Below, piece after piece: positions 1 through 8,962 of a stretch of 64,000 bases of DNA; position 1 is the stretch's first letter, and each line of letters begins with the position of its first letter. The translations under genes were made by a program, and so were the position numbers. The stretch comes from Muricoccus pecuniae (GTDB lineage: Bacteria > Pseudomonadota > Alphaproteobacteria > Acetobacterales > Acetobacteraceae). The DNA lies in NCBI RefSeq assembly GCF_014199205.1, contig NZ_JACIJD010000001.1, positions 62,001 to 126,000 of the forward strand, given 5' to 3'. The notes under the pieces were generated by a model, which worked only from the letters and a program-made list of their open reading frames with translations, had not been told where the DNA came from and ran no database searches.

Positions 1-2536
1 CGCGCACGCACTCCTGCGAGACGCCGTGGCAGACGCAGAGGGTGGGGGAGGGCGGGGGGCCGTCGGAGGGACGCCCGGCGAGAAGGGCGGAGACGGGCGC
101 GGCGCCGCCCTCCCGCATCAGCCCGGCGAGCCAGTCGCGCGGCGGCAGCCGGTGGTGCGGGTCGAGAAAGAGCACCGCTTCCACCCGCCCGTCGCCGCGC
201 AGCAGCGCGCCGCGGTGCAGCCCGGCCGAGGGATCCTCCAGCCGCGCCCATTCCGCGCCCTCCGCCGCGACGAGGGCGGCGAGGCGCGCGAAGGCCTCGC
301 CCGGCGCCTCGACACCGGCCAGCTCGTGGCGCCACAGCCCCTCCCCGAGCACGGCGACGGCCGCCCACTCCGCGATGGCGGGGCCAAGGTCGCGGCGAGC
401 GATGAGGAAGCCGTGCCAGGCCGGGGTGAAGGCGGAGAGGGCGACGCGCGCCGATTTCAGCGCGGGCTGCGCGCTGATGGGGTCGACTACGGGCGGCACC
501 GTGCCGTTGACGCGCGCCGCGGGCGAGGCCTGGGCCGTCCAGTGCATCGGCGCGAAGGCGGTGCCGCGGCGCTGGCCGGGGTCGTGGCGCAGGCGCAGCA
601 CAGCGGAGGCGCCGCCATGGCCGGTGATGCGGGCAAGGCTGCCGTCCTCCAGCCCCCCGGCATCCTCGGGATGGACGGCCAGCACGGGCTCGGGCGCGTG
701 GGCCATGAGGCGCGGCACGAGGCCCGTGCGGGTCATGGTGTGCCACTGGTCGCGCAGCCGGCCGGTGAGAAGGGTGAGAAGGCCGTCGCCTTCCTCCCGC
801 GGCTTGTGGGAGACCGGGACGAAGCGCGCCCGGCTGCCGGGGGCGGGAAAGCCGCCGCCCGCGAAGAAGCGCGGCGCCGCCGGCCCCCGGGCCGGGACGG
901 GCCAGCGGGTCGGCGCCATGGCCTCGTACTCCGCGTCGCTCATCCCGGCGAGGCCGGAGATGTCGAAGGCGCGGCTGCCCTCGTTGCCGAGGCCGGTCAG
1001 CGCCGCGTGCTCGCGGAAGATGGCGGCCGGGCCGCTCCAGGCGAACTCCGCCCCCCAGCCGAGGCGGGCGGCGACCTGGGCAATGATCCACCAGTCCGGC
1101 CGCGCCTCGCCCGGGGCGGGGAGGAAGCCGCGCTGGCGGGAGATGACGCGCTCGGAATTCGTCACCGTCCCGCTCTTCTCCGCCCATCCCAGGGCGGGGA
1201 GGCGCACATGGGCGAGCTCGGCCGTGTCCGTCCGCTCCATGATGTCGGAGACGACGAGGAAGGGCGCGCGGGCTATCGCCTCCCGCGCGGTCTCGCCCTC
1301 GGGCAGGGAGACGGCGGGGTTGGTGGCCATCACCCAGAGCGCGCCGATCCTCCCGGCGCCCAGCGCGCGGAACAGGTCCACCGCCTTCAGCCCGGGGCCG
1401 GTGGCGAGGTTGGGGGCGTTCCAGTGCCGGCGCACCAGCTCCGCCTCGCCCGGCACGGACCAGTCGAGATGGCCGGCGAGCACGTGGCCGAGCGCCCCCA
1501 CCTCGCGCCCGCCCATCGCATTGGGCTGGCCGGTGACGGAGAAGGGGCCGGCGCCGGGCTTCCCGATCCGCCCGGTCAGCAGGTGCGCGTTGATGATGGC
1601 ATTGGCGCCGTCCGTTCCCGTCTCCGACTGGTTGATGCCCTGGCTCCAGAGGGTGACGGTGCGCGGCGTCTCCGCGAACCAGCGGAGGAAGGTGGCCAGC
1701 GCCCCGGGATCGAGCCCCGTGCGTGCGGCAGCACCGGCAGCATCCGCGCGGGCGGCGGCGAGCGCGGCGTCCAGCCCCTGGGTGTGCGCCCCCACATAGG
1801 CGCGGTCCGTCAGGCCGTGATCGTCGAGATGGGCGAGCAGCGCGTTGAACAGCGCGACATCGGAGCCCGGGCGGATGGGGAGGTGCAGGTCGGCCCCCTC
1901 CGCGCTCGGCGTGCGGCGGGGATCGACGATGACGAGCCGCATGGAGGGGCGCAGCGCGCGGGCGGCCGCGATCCGCTGAAACAGCACGGGATGGCACCAG
2001 GCGAGATTGCTGCCGACGAGCACGACGAGATCGGCGCTCTCCAGGTCCTCATAGGTGCCGGGGACCACGTCCTCGCCGAAGGCGCGCTTATGGGCCGCGA
2101 CCGCGCTCGCCATGCAGAGGCGGGAGTTGCTATCGATGTTGCCCGTGCCAAGGAAGCCCTTCGCGAGCTTGTTGGCGGCGTAGTAGTCCTCGGTCAGCAG
2201 CTGGCCGGAGACGTAGAGGGCCACTCCGTCCCGGCCGAGCTCCGCCTGCGCGCGGCGGAAGCCCTCCGCCACCTCGTCGAGCGCCGCGTCCCAGGAGGCG
2301 CGCCTGCCGCACACCTGCGGGTGCAGCAGCCGCCCGGGCAGGTCGAGCGTCTCGCCCAGCGCGGTGCCCTTGCTGCAGAGCCGCCCGCCATTGGCGGGGT
2401 GATCCGGGTCGCCCGCCACGCGCCCGTCGGGCGCGGCGAGAACGCCGCATCCCACGCCGCAATAGGGGCAGGTCGTGCGAACGGCGCGCGGGGGTGGATC
2501 GCGCGTGAGGGAGGCGGGAGGGGGAAGGGCGTCCAT
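1..2536 (-). CDS. nasA: Assimilatory nitrate reductase, catalytic subunit (3' end cut by window edge)
   Basis: Reduces nitrate to nitrite in the cytoplasm with a molybdopterin cofactor. About 845 codons are visible from the ATG at 2536; the C-terminus lies beyond the left edge. The N-terminal [4Fe-4S] site is CPYCGVGC (Cys23, 26, 30) with the fourth Cys54 in RLCSKG. SNSRLCMASAV places the probable Mo-ligand Cys at 141. The dinucleotide-binding region follows near residue 690 (LLTGRLRDQWH). The last visible residues, CVCHGVSQECV, look like the start of a BFD-type [2Fe-2S] domain found at the end of many NasA proteins. It is the last visible gene of the nas operon, five bases after the flavin reductase. 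Family assignment is secure; electron donation by the neighbouring reductase is inferred. Confidence 0.95.
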   Translation of the reverse strand, partial: MDALPPPASLTRDPPPRAVRTTCPYCGVGCGVLAAPDGRVAGDPDHPANGGRLCSKGTALGETLDLPGRLLHPQVCGRRASWDAALDEVAEGFRRAQAELGRDGVALYVSGQLLTEDYYAANKLAKGFLGTGNIDSNSRLCMASAVAAHKRAFGEDVVPGTYEDLESADLVVLVGSNLAWCHPVLFQRIAAARALRPSMRLVIVDPRRTPSAEGADLHLPIRPGSDVALFNALLAHLDDHGLTDRAYVGAHTQGLDAALAAARADAAGAAARTGLDPGALATFLRWFAETPRTVTLWSQGINQSETGTDGANAIINAHLLTGRIGKPGAGPFSVTGQPNAMGGREVGALGHVLAGHLDWSVPGEAELVRRHWNAPNLATGPGLKAVDLFRALGAGRIGALWVMATNPAVSLPEGETAREAIARAPFLVVSDIMERTDTAELAHVRLPALGWAEKSGTVTNSERVISRQRGFLPAPGEARPDWWIIAQVAARLGWGAEFAWSGPAAIFREHAALTGLGNEGSRAFDISGLAGMSDAEYEAMAPTRWPVPARGPAAPRFFAGGGFPAPGSRARFVPVSHKPREEGDGLLTLLTGRLRDQWHTMTRTGLVPRLMAHAPEPVLAVHPEDAGGLEDGSLARITGHGGASAVLRLRHDPGQRRGTAFAPMHWTAQASPAARVNGTVPPVVDPISAQPALKSARVALSAFTPAWHGFLIARRDLGPAIAEWAAVAVLGEGLWRHELAGVEAPGEAFARLAALVAAEGAEWARLEDPSAGLHRGALLRGDGRVEAVLFLDPHHRLPPRDWLAGLMREGGAAPVSALLAGRPSDGPPPSPTLCVCHGVSQECVR

Positions 2537-2541
2537 CGCGC

Positions 2542-4170
2542 TCAGTACACGTCGCGCTGGTAGCGGTTCTGGCGGGCGAGGGCGACGATCCAGTCCCGCG
2601 CGGCGTCGGCGTCCATGCGGCCTTCCCGCATGGCGATCTCGCGCAGCGCAGTGTCCACGTCCTTGGCCATGCGCGCGGCGTCGCCGCAGATGTAGAAGCG
2701 CGCGCCGTCCTGGAACCAGCGCCAGAGGTCGGCGGCGTTCTCGCGCATGCGGTCCTGCACATAGGTCTTCTTCGTGCCGGGATCGCGCGACCAGGCGAGG
2801 GAGAGGCGCTCCAGCGTGCCGTCCGCGAGCCAGCCCTCGATCTCGGGCCGGAAGAGGTAATCGGTGGCGGATTTCTGGTCCCCGAAGAAGAGCCAGGTGC
2901 GGCCGCGGATGCCCTGCGCCGCGCGGTGCTGCAGGAAGGCGCGGAAAGGGGCGATGCCCGTGCCGGGGCCGCACATGATGACGGGAATGGCGGGGTCGTC
3001 CGGCAGGCGGAAATGGCTGACCTGCATATAGGCCGGCACCGTGCCGGCCAGCGCGCGCTCCCGGTCGCCCGGCGCGGCGTGGCCCTCGCCCTCCGCCAGA
3101 TCGGGCAGGGCCCGGAAGCCGAGATGGGAGGAGGCGACGCCCTGCCGCACCCGCCCGCGCCGCTCCGCGCGCACGACGGAGACGCAGAGCTCCACCCTGC
3201 CCGGCACGGCGAGCGGCGAGGAGGCGATGGAGTAGAGGCGCGGCTTGAGGCCGGGCAGCGAGGCCGCGAGATCGGCCAGCGGCGGGCGGGCGGAGGGAAA
3301 GGCCTCCAGCAGGTCGAGCAGGTCGGCATCCGCCGGCGCCGCGTCGTCGTCGCCGTCCGCGAGCTTGCGGAGCATGGCCGCCTCCTTCGCGTCCCTCGCG
3401 CTGCCGGCGAGAAGATCGAAGCTGCTGTCCAGCGGGCGGGCGATGGCGAGATGGGCGAGGAAGGCCTCGCGCACCGGGCGGGCCACGCCGTCGGGGCAGG
3501 GCACGGGCTCCTCGCCCGTGGCGCCGAGGGCCGTGAGGCAGGCCCTCACCAGCGCGGGGTCGTTGGGCGCGAGCAGGCCGAGGCTGTCCCCGGGCTCGTA
3601 GCGCAGCCCGGTTCCCTCGAGATCGAGCACCACGTTCCGCACGTCCTTGGCCGATCCCTCGCCGGAGAGCCTGTGCGCGGCGAGCATCCGCACGGGCACC
3701 ATCTCCGGCCCCGCCGGCCTGAGCGCCGGGGCGGGTGCGGCGGCGGCCGGCGTCTCCGCCTGCAGGGCCTTCAGCGCCTTCTGCGTCGCCTTGCCGCCGG
3801 GCACGCAGAGCGAGAGCGAGCCCTCGGCGCCCGAGGCGATGGCCTCGGCATAGGTCTGGCAGACATAGCCGCACTGGCCGCAATCGAGCTGCGCCATGGC
3901 CGCCATCAGCCGGCGGGACTGCGGCTTGCCCGCGGCCATGGAGAGGCGCTCGTCTAGCGGCAGGGCCGGGTCGTGCCAGGGGAAGTCCTCCTCCGCCTCC
4001 GGCTCGGCGGTGGGGGCCGTGCCGCCAGGGGATGCGGCACCGCCGTAAAGGCCGGCGAGGAAGCCGTTCAGCCAGGCGCGCTGCTCGGCCGTGAAGGGCG
4101 CGCTCTCCGGGATCAGCGGCACGGGGGCCGCGCCCGGGAAGGCGCCGGGGATGGGGGAGATGGCGTTCAT
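2542..4170 (-). CDS. NADPH-dependent flavoprotein reductase (sulfite reductase/CPR type) with N-terminal Cys cluster
   Basis: 542 aa. It probably passes electrons from NADPH to nitrite or nitrate reductase. Residues 26-43 (FTAEQRAWLNGFLAGLYG) resemble the start of the neighbouring nitrite reductase. A Cys cluster follows at 97, 100, 104 and 122 (CGQCGYVC, then LCVPGG), consistent with an iron-sulfur site. The rest is the FAD/NADPH module of CysJ and cytochrome P450 reductase: RLYSIASSP for FAD, CGPGTGIAPFRAFLQ for NADPH, YICGDAARMAKDVD near the end. No FMN flavodoxin domain is present, so the Cys cluster may replace it (inference). The ATG overlaps the nirA stop as ATGA (4167-4170). It might instead serve sulfite reduction, but its place between nirA and nasA favours nitrogen. 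Confidence 0.85.
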   Translation of the reverse strand: MNAISPIPGAFPGAAPVPLIPESAPFTAEQRAWLNGFLAGLYGGAASPGGTAPTAEPEAEEDFPWHDPALPLDERLSMAAGKPQSRRLMAAMAQLDCGQCGYVCQTYAEAIASGAEGSLSLCVPGGKATQKALKALQAETPAAAAPAPALRPAGPEMVPVRMLAAHRLSGEGSAKDVRNVVLDLEGTGLRYEPGDSLGLLAPNDPALVRACLTALGATGEEPVPCPDGVARPVREAFLAHLAIARPLDSSFDLLAGSARDAKEAAMLRKLADGDDDAAPADADLLDLLEAFPSARPPLADLAASLPGLKPRLYSIASSPLAVPGRVELCVSVVRAERRGRVRQGVASSHLGFRALPDLAEGEGHAAPGDRERALAGTVPAYMQVSHFRLPDDPAIPVIMCGPGTGIAPFRAFLQHRAAQGIRGRTWLFFGDQKSATDYLFRPEIEGWLADGTLERLSLAWSRDPGTKKTYVQDRMRENAADLWRWFQDGARFYICGDAARMAKDVDTALREIAMREGRMDADAARDWIVALARQNRYQRDVY

Positions 4171-5897
4171 GCGTCGATCTCCGCGGGGGTGCGGACGGCC
4201 ATGGCGCGCAGCGCGTCCTCGTCGTGGCGGGCGGTGAAGGACTGGAAGCTCTCCCCCGGCGCATCCTCCTGCCAGGTGCGCAGGAGGTTCAGCACGAGGG
4301 GCGGCACGTCCTCTGCCGGGACCTTGGGGAAGAGAAGGCGCCCGATGCCCTGCTCGATGCCGGCGCCGCCGCCGACATGCAGGTCGTAGCCCTCCACCTC
4401 CTCCTCGCCGCGCTCGGCCTTCGCGCCGATCAGCCCGATGTCGCCGATATAGTGCTGGGCGCAGGAGTTGTGGCAGCCCGTGAGATGGATGTTCACCGGC
4501 TTCGAGAGGGTGATGCGCGCATCGAGATAATCGGCCAGCGCCGCTGCGTGCTGCTTCGTATGGGCCGCCGCGAACTTGCATCCCGCCGCGCCGGTGCAGG
4601 CGACGAGGCCGCCGCGCGCGTGGCTCGCGGTGGTGCCGAAGCCGAGCGCCTCGATCTCCGCCACCGCCCCGGCCATGCGCTCCCGCGGGATGTCGGAGAT
4701 CAGCAGGTTCTGCCACACGGTGAGCCGCAGCGTGCCGCTGCCGTAGAGATCGGCGATGCGGGCGAGGCCGCGGAGCTGGTCGCCGGTGATGCGCCCCACC
4801 GGCAGCACCACGCCGACATACTGCATTCCCGCCTGCTTCTGGTCGTGCACGCCGAGATGGCCGTGCTTGTCCGGCGGCGGCGCGGGCTCGAAGGGGCCGG
4901 CCGCGCGTAGCGGGGCGCCGAGTTGCTTTTCCACCTCCTCCACGAAGCGGGGCAGGCCCCAGCGGTCCAGCAGGTATTTCAGCCGGGACTTCCGGCGGTC
5001 CGTGCGGTCGCCATGGGCGAGGAAGACGCGCAGGATCGCGTCGCAGACGCGCACCACCTCGTCCGGCGCCACCACGCGCCCCGTGTCGCGCGCGAAGTCG
5101 CGATGCCCGGTGATGCCGCCGAGGGCGAGGCGGAACACCACCTCCCCATCCATGCGGACGGCGGTGAAGGCGATGTCGTTCGTGTCCTCCACCACCGCGA
5201 CGCACCCGCCGCCGTCAATCGAGATGTTGAACTTGCGCGGCAGGCCGAAGAGGTCGCGCGTGTTCAGGATGTGGTGGTGCAGCTTGCGGGTGATGCCGCG
5301 GGTGTCGATCAGCTCCTGCGGGTCGATGCCGGCGGTGGGGGAGGCGGTGATGTTGCGGATGTTGTCCGCCCCCGTGCCCTTCGGGATGATTCCGAGGTCG
5401 GCCAGCCGCTCCAGCAGCTCCACGCCCTTGTCGGCCGGGATCTCGCGGATCTGGAGGTTGTTGCGCGTCGTCGCGTCCACGTAGCCGCCGCCGCAATCCT
5501 CCGCGACCTCGGCGATGCCGCGCGCCTGCCAGGAGGAGAGGATGCCGCCGGGAATGCGGAGCCGGCACATGAAGGAGTCCTGCGCCGGCCCGACATAGAA
5601 GAGGCCGTGCCAGCGCGTGGCGAGGTTCTCCAGCCCGTGCGGGAACCGGCCCGCGCGGGCGCGCGCCTCCACCTCGTCCCAGCGGTCCAGCGGGTGCTTC
5701 TCCCGCTTCATCTTCTCCTCGGCATTCAGCTTGCCGCCCGCGGCGATGGCGGCGTCCTGCGCCGCGCGCATCGCGTCCGGCGGCGCGCCGCCCCCCTCCG
5801 CGCCTCCTGCGGGGGAGAGCGTGCCGCGGCGGGCCTCGACGCCCGCCATGAAGCCCTTGAGGTAGTTCTGCTGCTCGGTTGAGAAGCCGGATTCCAT
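4167..5897 (-). CDS. nirA: Ferredoxin-type nitrite reductase (siroheme, [4Fe-4S])
   Basis: 576 aa. Six-electron reduction of nitrite to ammonium. It has the duplicated sulfite/nitrite reductase fold: a first ferrodoxin-like half with TRNNLQIREIP near 144-154, and a second half near 375-405 (GSGTLRLTVWQNL). The four cluster ligands are Cys434, 440, 475 and 479 (CTGAAGC and TGCHNSC), the C-x5-C and C-x3-C pattern binding [4Fe-4S] next to siroheme. Residues 5-20 (FSTEQQNYLKGFMAGV) match the N-terminus of the next gene product. The ATG at 5897 overlaps the upstream stop as TGATG, and the stop overlaps the downstream ATG as ATGA, so the three genes are probably translationally coupled. A sulfite reductase is the alternative; context favours nitrite. 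Confidence 0.92.
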   Translation of the reverse strand: MESGFSTEQQNYLKGFMAGVEARRGTLSPAGGAEGGGAPPDAMRAAQDAAIAAGGKLNAEEKMKREKHPLDRWDEVEARARAGRFPHGLENLATRWHGLFYVGPAQDSFMCRLRIPGGILSSWQARGIAEVAEDCGGGYVDATTRNNLQIREIPADKGVELLERLADLGIIPKGTGADNIRNITASPTAGIDPQELIDTRGITRKLHHHILNTRDLFGLPRKFNISIDGGGCVAVVEDTNDIAFTAVRMDGEVVFRLALGGITGHRDFARDTGRVVAPDEVVRVCDAILRVFLAHGDRTDRRKSRLKYLLDRWGLPRFVEEVEKQLGAPLRAAGPFEPAPPPDKHGHLGVHDQKQAGMQYVGVVLPVGRITGDQLRGLARIADLYGSGTLRLTVWQNLLISDIPRERMAGAVAEIEALGFGTTASHARGGLVACTGAAGCKFAAAHTKQHAAALADYLDARITLSKPVNIHLTGCHNSCAQHYIGDIGLIGAKAERGEEEVEGYDLHVGGGAGIEQGIGRLLFPKVPAEDVPPLVLNLLRTWQEDAPGESFQSFTARHDEDALRAMAVRTPAEIDA

Positions 5898-7087
5898 CAG
5901 GCCGCGTTCCCGATCCAGGCCTGGCCCAGTGCCGCCTCGGCGCGCGAGGCGACGGGCCGGCCGCTCGCGATGAGGCTCTGGAAGAAGCCGGCCTCCCCCG
6001 TGTCGCCGTAGAGCACGGCGCCGACGAGGCGCTCGCCGCGCCACCACAGGCGGCGGTAGCTCTCGCCCGCGCGGAAGGTCACGGCCTCCGCATCCACGGG
6101 CGCCACCTCGCCGCCGGACCAGACATGCGTGCCCGAGACCTTCAGCGCGGCGGAGTCCGCGCGCGGCGCCCAGGCCTGCTCCTCGCCCGCGATGGTGGAG
6201 GCGGCGATCTCCGCCTGCTCCAGCGCGGGGGCGACGAGGCCGATGAGGCGCCCCTCCACCTCCGCGCACTCGCCGATGGCGAGCACATGCGGGTCGCTCG
6301 TGCGCATGGCGGCGTCCGCCACCACGCCGCGCGCGACCTCCAGCCCGCTGGCGCGGGCGAGATCGGCGTTGGGCCGCACGCCCACGCACATGACGACGAG
6401 GCGCGCGGGGATGCGCTCGCCCGTACCGAGCCGCACGGCCTCCGCGCGCTCCCGGCCCTCGATGGCGACAGTCGCGGCGGGCATGTGCATCGTCAGCCCG
6501 CGCGCGCGCAGGCGGTTCGCGAGCAGCGTGCCCGCGTCGTAGTCGAGCTGCCGCTCCATCGGCCAGCCGACGGCGTGCAGCACCGTCACCTTCATGCCGC
6601 GCGCGGCGAGGCCCACTGCCGTTTCCAGCCCGAGCAGCCCGCCGCCGATCACCACCGCCGGGCCGCCATCCTTCGAGGCCTCGATCATCCGCCGCGTCTC
6701 GGCCAGGTCGCGCCAGGGGATCACGCCGGGCAGCTCCGCGCCCGGCAGCGGCAGGCGGAAGGAGCGGCTGCCCGTGGCGAGCACGCACCAGTCATAGTCG
6801 ATCCGCTCGCCGCGCGCGGTGATCGCCTGGCGCATCGCGAGGTCGAGGGAGGCGACCGGCGTGCCGGGGCGGTACTGCACGCCCGCCGCCCGGAGATCGG
6901 CGAGGGAGTGCGTGATCAGCGCCTCCTGCGCCACCTCACCCACAAGGTATTTGGACAGCGCCACGCGGTCATAGGGCAGGGCGGGCTCGGCGCCCGCGAG
7001 CGTCACCGCCGCGCCGGGCAGGCGGGCGGCGATGCGGAGCGCGCAGCGCGTGCCGGCCGGACCGGCGCCGATGACGAGGGCCTTCAC
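5897..7087 (-). CDS. FAD-dependent NAD(P)H oxidoreductase, nitrite reductase FAD-domain type
   Basis: 396 aa from a GTG at 7087. It resembles the N-terminal FAD domain of NirB and rubredoxin/ferredoxin reductases. The first dinucleotide motif is VIGAGPAGTRC at the N-terminus, followed by PYDRVALSKYL; the second Rossmann motif is VVIGGGLLGLETAVGLA, and RTSDPHVLAIGECAE is the FAD-binding GD-type motif with Glu in place of Asp. It lacks the BFD [2Fe-2S] and siroheme domains of full-length NirB. In this operon the NirB functions appear split: this protein as reductase, the next gene as siroheme enzyme (inference). The GTG start overlaps the nrtD stop as GTGA (7084-7087), which fixes this start over longer in-frame options. 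Confidence 0.85.
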   Translation of the reverse strand: MKALVIGAGPAGTRCALRIAARLPGAAVTLAGAEPALPYDRVALSKYLVGEVAQEALITHSLADLRAAGVQYRPGTPVASLDLAMRQAITARGERIDYDWCVLATGSRSFRLPLPGAELPGVIPWRDLAETRRMIEASKDGGPAVVIGGGLLGLETAVGLAARGMKVTVLHAVGWPMERQLDYDAGTLLANRLRARGLTMHMPAATVAIEGRERAEAVRLGTGERIPARLVVMCVGVRPNADLARASGLEVARGVVADAAMRTSDPHVLAIGECAEVEGRLIGLVAPALEQAEIAASTIAGEEQAWAPRADSAALKVSGTHVWSGGEVAPVDAEAVTFRAGESYRRLWWRGERLVGAVLYGDTGEAGFFQSLIASGRPVASRAEAALGQAWIGNAA

Positions 7088-7896
7088 GCCGCGACCATTC
7101 CCGGTGCTGCGTGCCGGTGGTGGAGGAAGGCGAGAACATGGGCGCGCGCGGCGATGAAGCGGGGGTCGGCGACGAGTTCGAGGCGGTCGCGCGGGCGGGG
7201 AAGATCGACGTCGAGGATCTCGCCGATGCGGGCGTTGGGCCCGTTGGTGAGCATGACGATGCGGTCGGAGAGCAGCACGGCCTCGTCCACGTCGTGGGTG
7301 ATCATCATCACCGTCGTGCCCAGGCTCGCATGGATGGCCATGACCTGGTCCTGCAAGTGCGCCCGGGTCAGCGCGTCGAGCGCCCCGAAGGGCTCGTCGA
7401 GCAGCAGCACCTTGGGCTTGATGGCGAGCGCGCGAGCGATGCCGATGCGCTGCTTCATGCCGCCCGAGATCTCGCCCGGTCGCTTGTCCTTCGCCCCTGT
7501 CATGCGGACGAGGGCGAGGTTCTCCATCGTCCAGTCGTGCCGCTCGGCCCGGCTCATGGCGCGCGAGAGCGTCTGGTCGACCGCGAGGCGGATGTTCTCG
7601 TAGCAGGTGAGCCAGGGCAGGAGGGAGTGGTTCTGGAACACCACCGCCCGGTCCGGCCCCGGCCCCGAGACCTCGCGCCCGTCCAGCACCACGCCCCCCG
7701 AGGTGGCGGGCAGCAGGCCGGCGACGACGTTCAGCAGCGTGGACTTGCCGCATCCCGAATGGCCGATGACCGAGACGTACTCGCCGCGCCGGATCTTGAG
7801 GTCCACCCCGTTGAGGACGGGGACGCGCGAGCGCGGGAAGGCGATGGTGACATCGGAGATGTCGAGGAAGGCGGGGCCGGTGATGGGCTTGCTCAT
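7084..7896 (-). CDS. nrtD: Nitrate/nitrite ABC transporter, ATP-binding subunit
   Basis: 270 aa. ATPase of a nitrate importer on the cytoplasmic face, of the NrtD/SsuB/TauB family. Walker A is GHSGCGKST, the Q-loop lies in VFQNHSLLPWL, the signature is ISGGMKQRIGIARAL, Walker B is VLLLDEPFGALD, and the switch His is in MMITHDVDEA. NrtC-type proteins carry a C-terminal substrate-binding domain; this one does not. The ATG at 7896 lies 13 bases after the permease stop and follows a GGAGCG-type ribosome site. No substrate-binding protein gene is adjacent, which is unusual for this family. Confidence 0.93.
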   Translation of the reverse strand: MSKPITGPAFLDISDVTIAFPRSRVPVLNGVDLKIRRGEYVSVIGHSGCGKSTLLNVVAGLLPATSGGVVLDGREVSGPGPDRAVVFQNHSLLPWLTCYENIRLAVDQTLSRAMSRAERHDWTMENLALVRMTGAKDKRPGEISGGMKQRIGIARALAIKPKVLLLDEPFGALDALTRAHLQDQVMAIHASLGTTVMMITHDVDEAVLLSDRIVMLTNGPNARIGEILDVDLPRPRDRLELVADPRFIAARAHVLAFLHHRHAAPGMVAA

Positions 7897-7909
7897 CGGG
7901 AAGCGCTCC

Positions 7910-8797
7910 TCAGGCGGTCGCGGTGCCGCGGGTGGCGAGGTGGCCGAGAAGGGCCATGAGGCGGTCGAGGGCGAAGCCGACGAGGCCGACATAGACCAGC
8001 GCGACGACGATGTCGGACAGGTTGGAGCTGTTCCAGGCGTCCCAGATGAAGAAGCCGATGCCGACCCCCCCAATCAGCATCTCGGCCGCGATGATGGCGA
8101 GCCAGGAGAGGCCGATGCCGATGCGAAGCCCCGTGAAGATGTAGGGCGCGGCCGCGGGGAGGATGATGCGCGCCCAGTAGGCGGGCCCGCGGAGGCGGAT
8201 GACGGCGGCGACGTTGCGGTAGTCCTGCGGGACGTTACGGACGCCGACCGCGGTGTTGATGATGACCGGCCAGACGGAGGTGATGAAGATCACGAAGATC
8301 GCGCTCGGCTGGGCCTCGCGGAAGGCGGCGAGCGAGAGCGGCAGCCAGGCGAGCGGGGGGACGGTGCGCAGCACCTGGAACAGGGGATCGAGCCCGCGCA
8401 TGGCGAGCTGGGAGGTGCCGATCAGCAGCCCCGTCGCGATGCCGGCCACGGCGGCCAGCACGAAGCCGAGCGCGACGCGCTGGAGGCTGGCGGCCAGGTG
8501 CCAGAAGAGGCCCTTGTCGAGCCCGCCGCGATCGAAGAACGGGTCGGTGATCAGCTCGCCCGCATCGGCCCAGACGCGCGACGGCGGGGGAAGGGTGGCC
8601 GAGGGGCCGCTGGCGGCCAGCTCCCACAGGCCCGCCAGCGCGAGCACGACCACCAGCGGCGGCAGCACCCGCCCGGACAGCCCGCGCAGCCGCGCGAGAA
8701 AGCTGGGCGCTGGCAGGGAAGCGGGCGCGACCGGCGTCGCATGGGCCGGCACAGCCGCGGAGGAGGCCGCATGCCGGGGAGGAACAGTCGCGTTCAT
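7910..8797 (-). CDS. nrtB: Nitrate/nitrite ABC transporter, permease subunit
   Basis: 295 aa inner-membrane permease of the NrtB/SsuC/TauC family. After a 35-residue Ala/Pro-rich N-terminus there is a first membrane segment (LPPLVVVLALAGLWELA) and five more predicted segments. The EAA-type coupling loop that docks the ATPase lies in IRLRGPAYWARIILPAAAPY. It is the first structural gene after the nasT leader, so it should be the first controlled by antitermination. AAGG sits immediately before the ATG at 8797, closer than a usual ribosome site. Nitrate specificity is inferred from the operon; the family also carries sulfonates. Confidence 0.92.
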   Translation of the reverse strand: MNATVPPRHAASSAAVPAHATPVAPASLPAPSFLARLRGLSGRVLPPLVVVLALAGLWELAASGPSATLPPPSRVWADAGELITDPFFDRGGLDKGLFWHLAASLQRVALGFVLAAVAGIATGLLIGTSQLAMRGLDPLFQVLRTVPPLAWLPLSLAAFREAQPSAIFVIFITSVWPVIINTAVGVRNVPQDYRNVAAVIRLRGPAYWARIILPAAAPYIFTGLRIGIGLSWLAIIAAEMLIGGVGIGFFIWDAWNSSNLSDIVVALVYVGLVGFALDRLMALLGHLATRGTATA

Positions 8798-8876
8798 CCT
8801 TCACGCACCCCCAAGCTTCTTGAGAAGGGGAGAGGGGCGGAGTTCGTGGAAGGTGTCGGGCACGTGCGCGCTCCGG

Positions 8877-8892
8877 GGTTCCGTTTGGAACC
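8877..8892 (-). other. Strong stem-loop downstream of the hexaloop pair
   Basis: On the minus strand GGTTCC, loop AAAC, GGAACC gives a perfect 6-bp stem right after the second hexaloop hairpin. It could be the terminator or competing structure of the leader. No T tract follows it, so its role is a guess. Confidence 0.35.
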
Positions 8893-8896
8893 GGGA

Positions 8897-8962
8897 GGCG
8901 GGCCGCCGTTGGACCGCCAAGTGGCCGATCGGGAAGCGCGAGGGCTTGCGTCGTTGCAGGCC
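8897..8962 (-). promoter_or_regulatory. Tandem hexaloop hairpins, candidate NasT (ANTAR) RNA target
   Basis: On the minus strand the first hairpin (8962-8943) has arms GGCCTGC and GCAAGCC around the loop AACGAC (8955-8950), with one C-A mismatch. The second (8918-8897) has arms GGCGGTCC and GGCCCGCC around AACGGC (8910-8905), with one mismatch. Both loops are six bases with A at position 1 and G at position 4, the pattern described for ANTAR-bound RNA. The linker is about 24 bases, longer than usual. Confidence 0.55.

Noticed and set aside
26-2563. Plus-strand frame of 845 codons opposite nasA
   Set aside because: nasA on the other strand has all cofactor ligands and family motifs; the plus frame has none.
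2542-5205. Longer 887-codon form of the flavin reductase
   Set aside because: The extra N-terminus is antisense-like sequence within nirA; the ATG at 4170 overlapping the nirA stop is the natural start.
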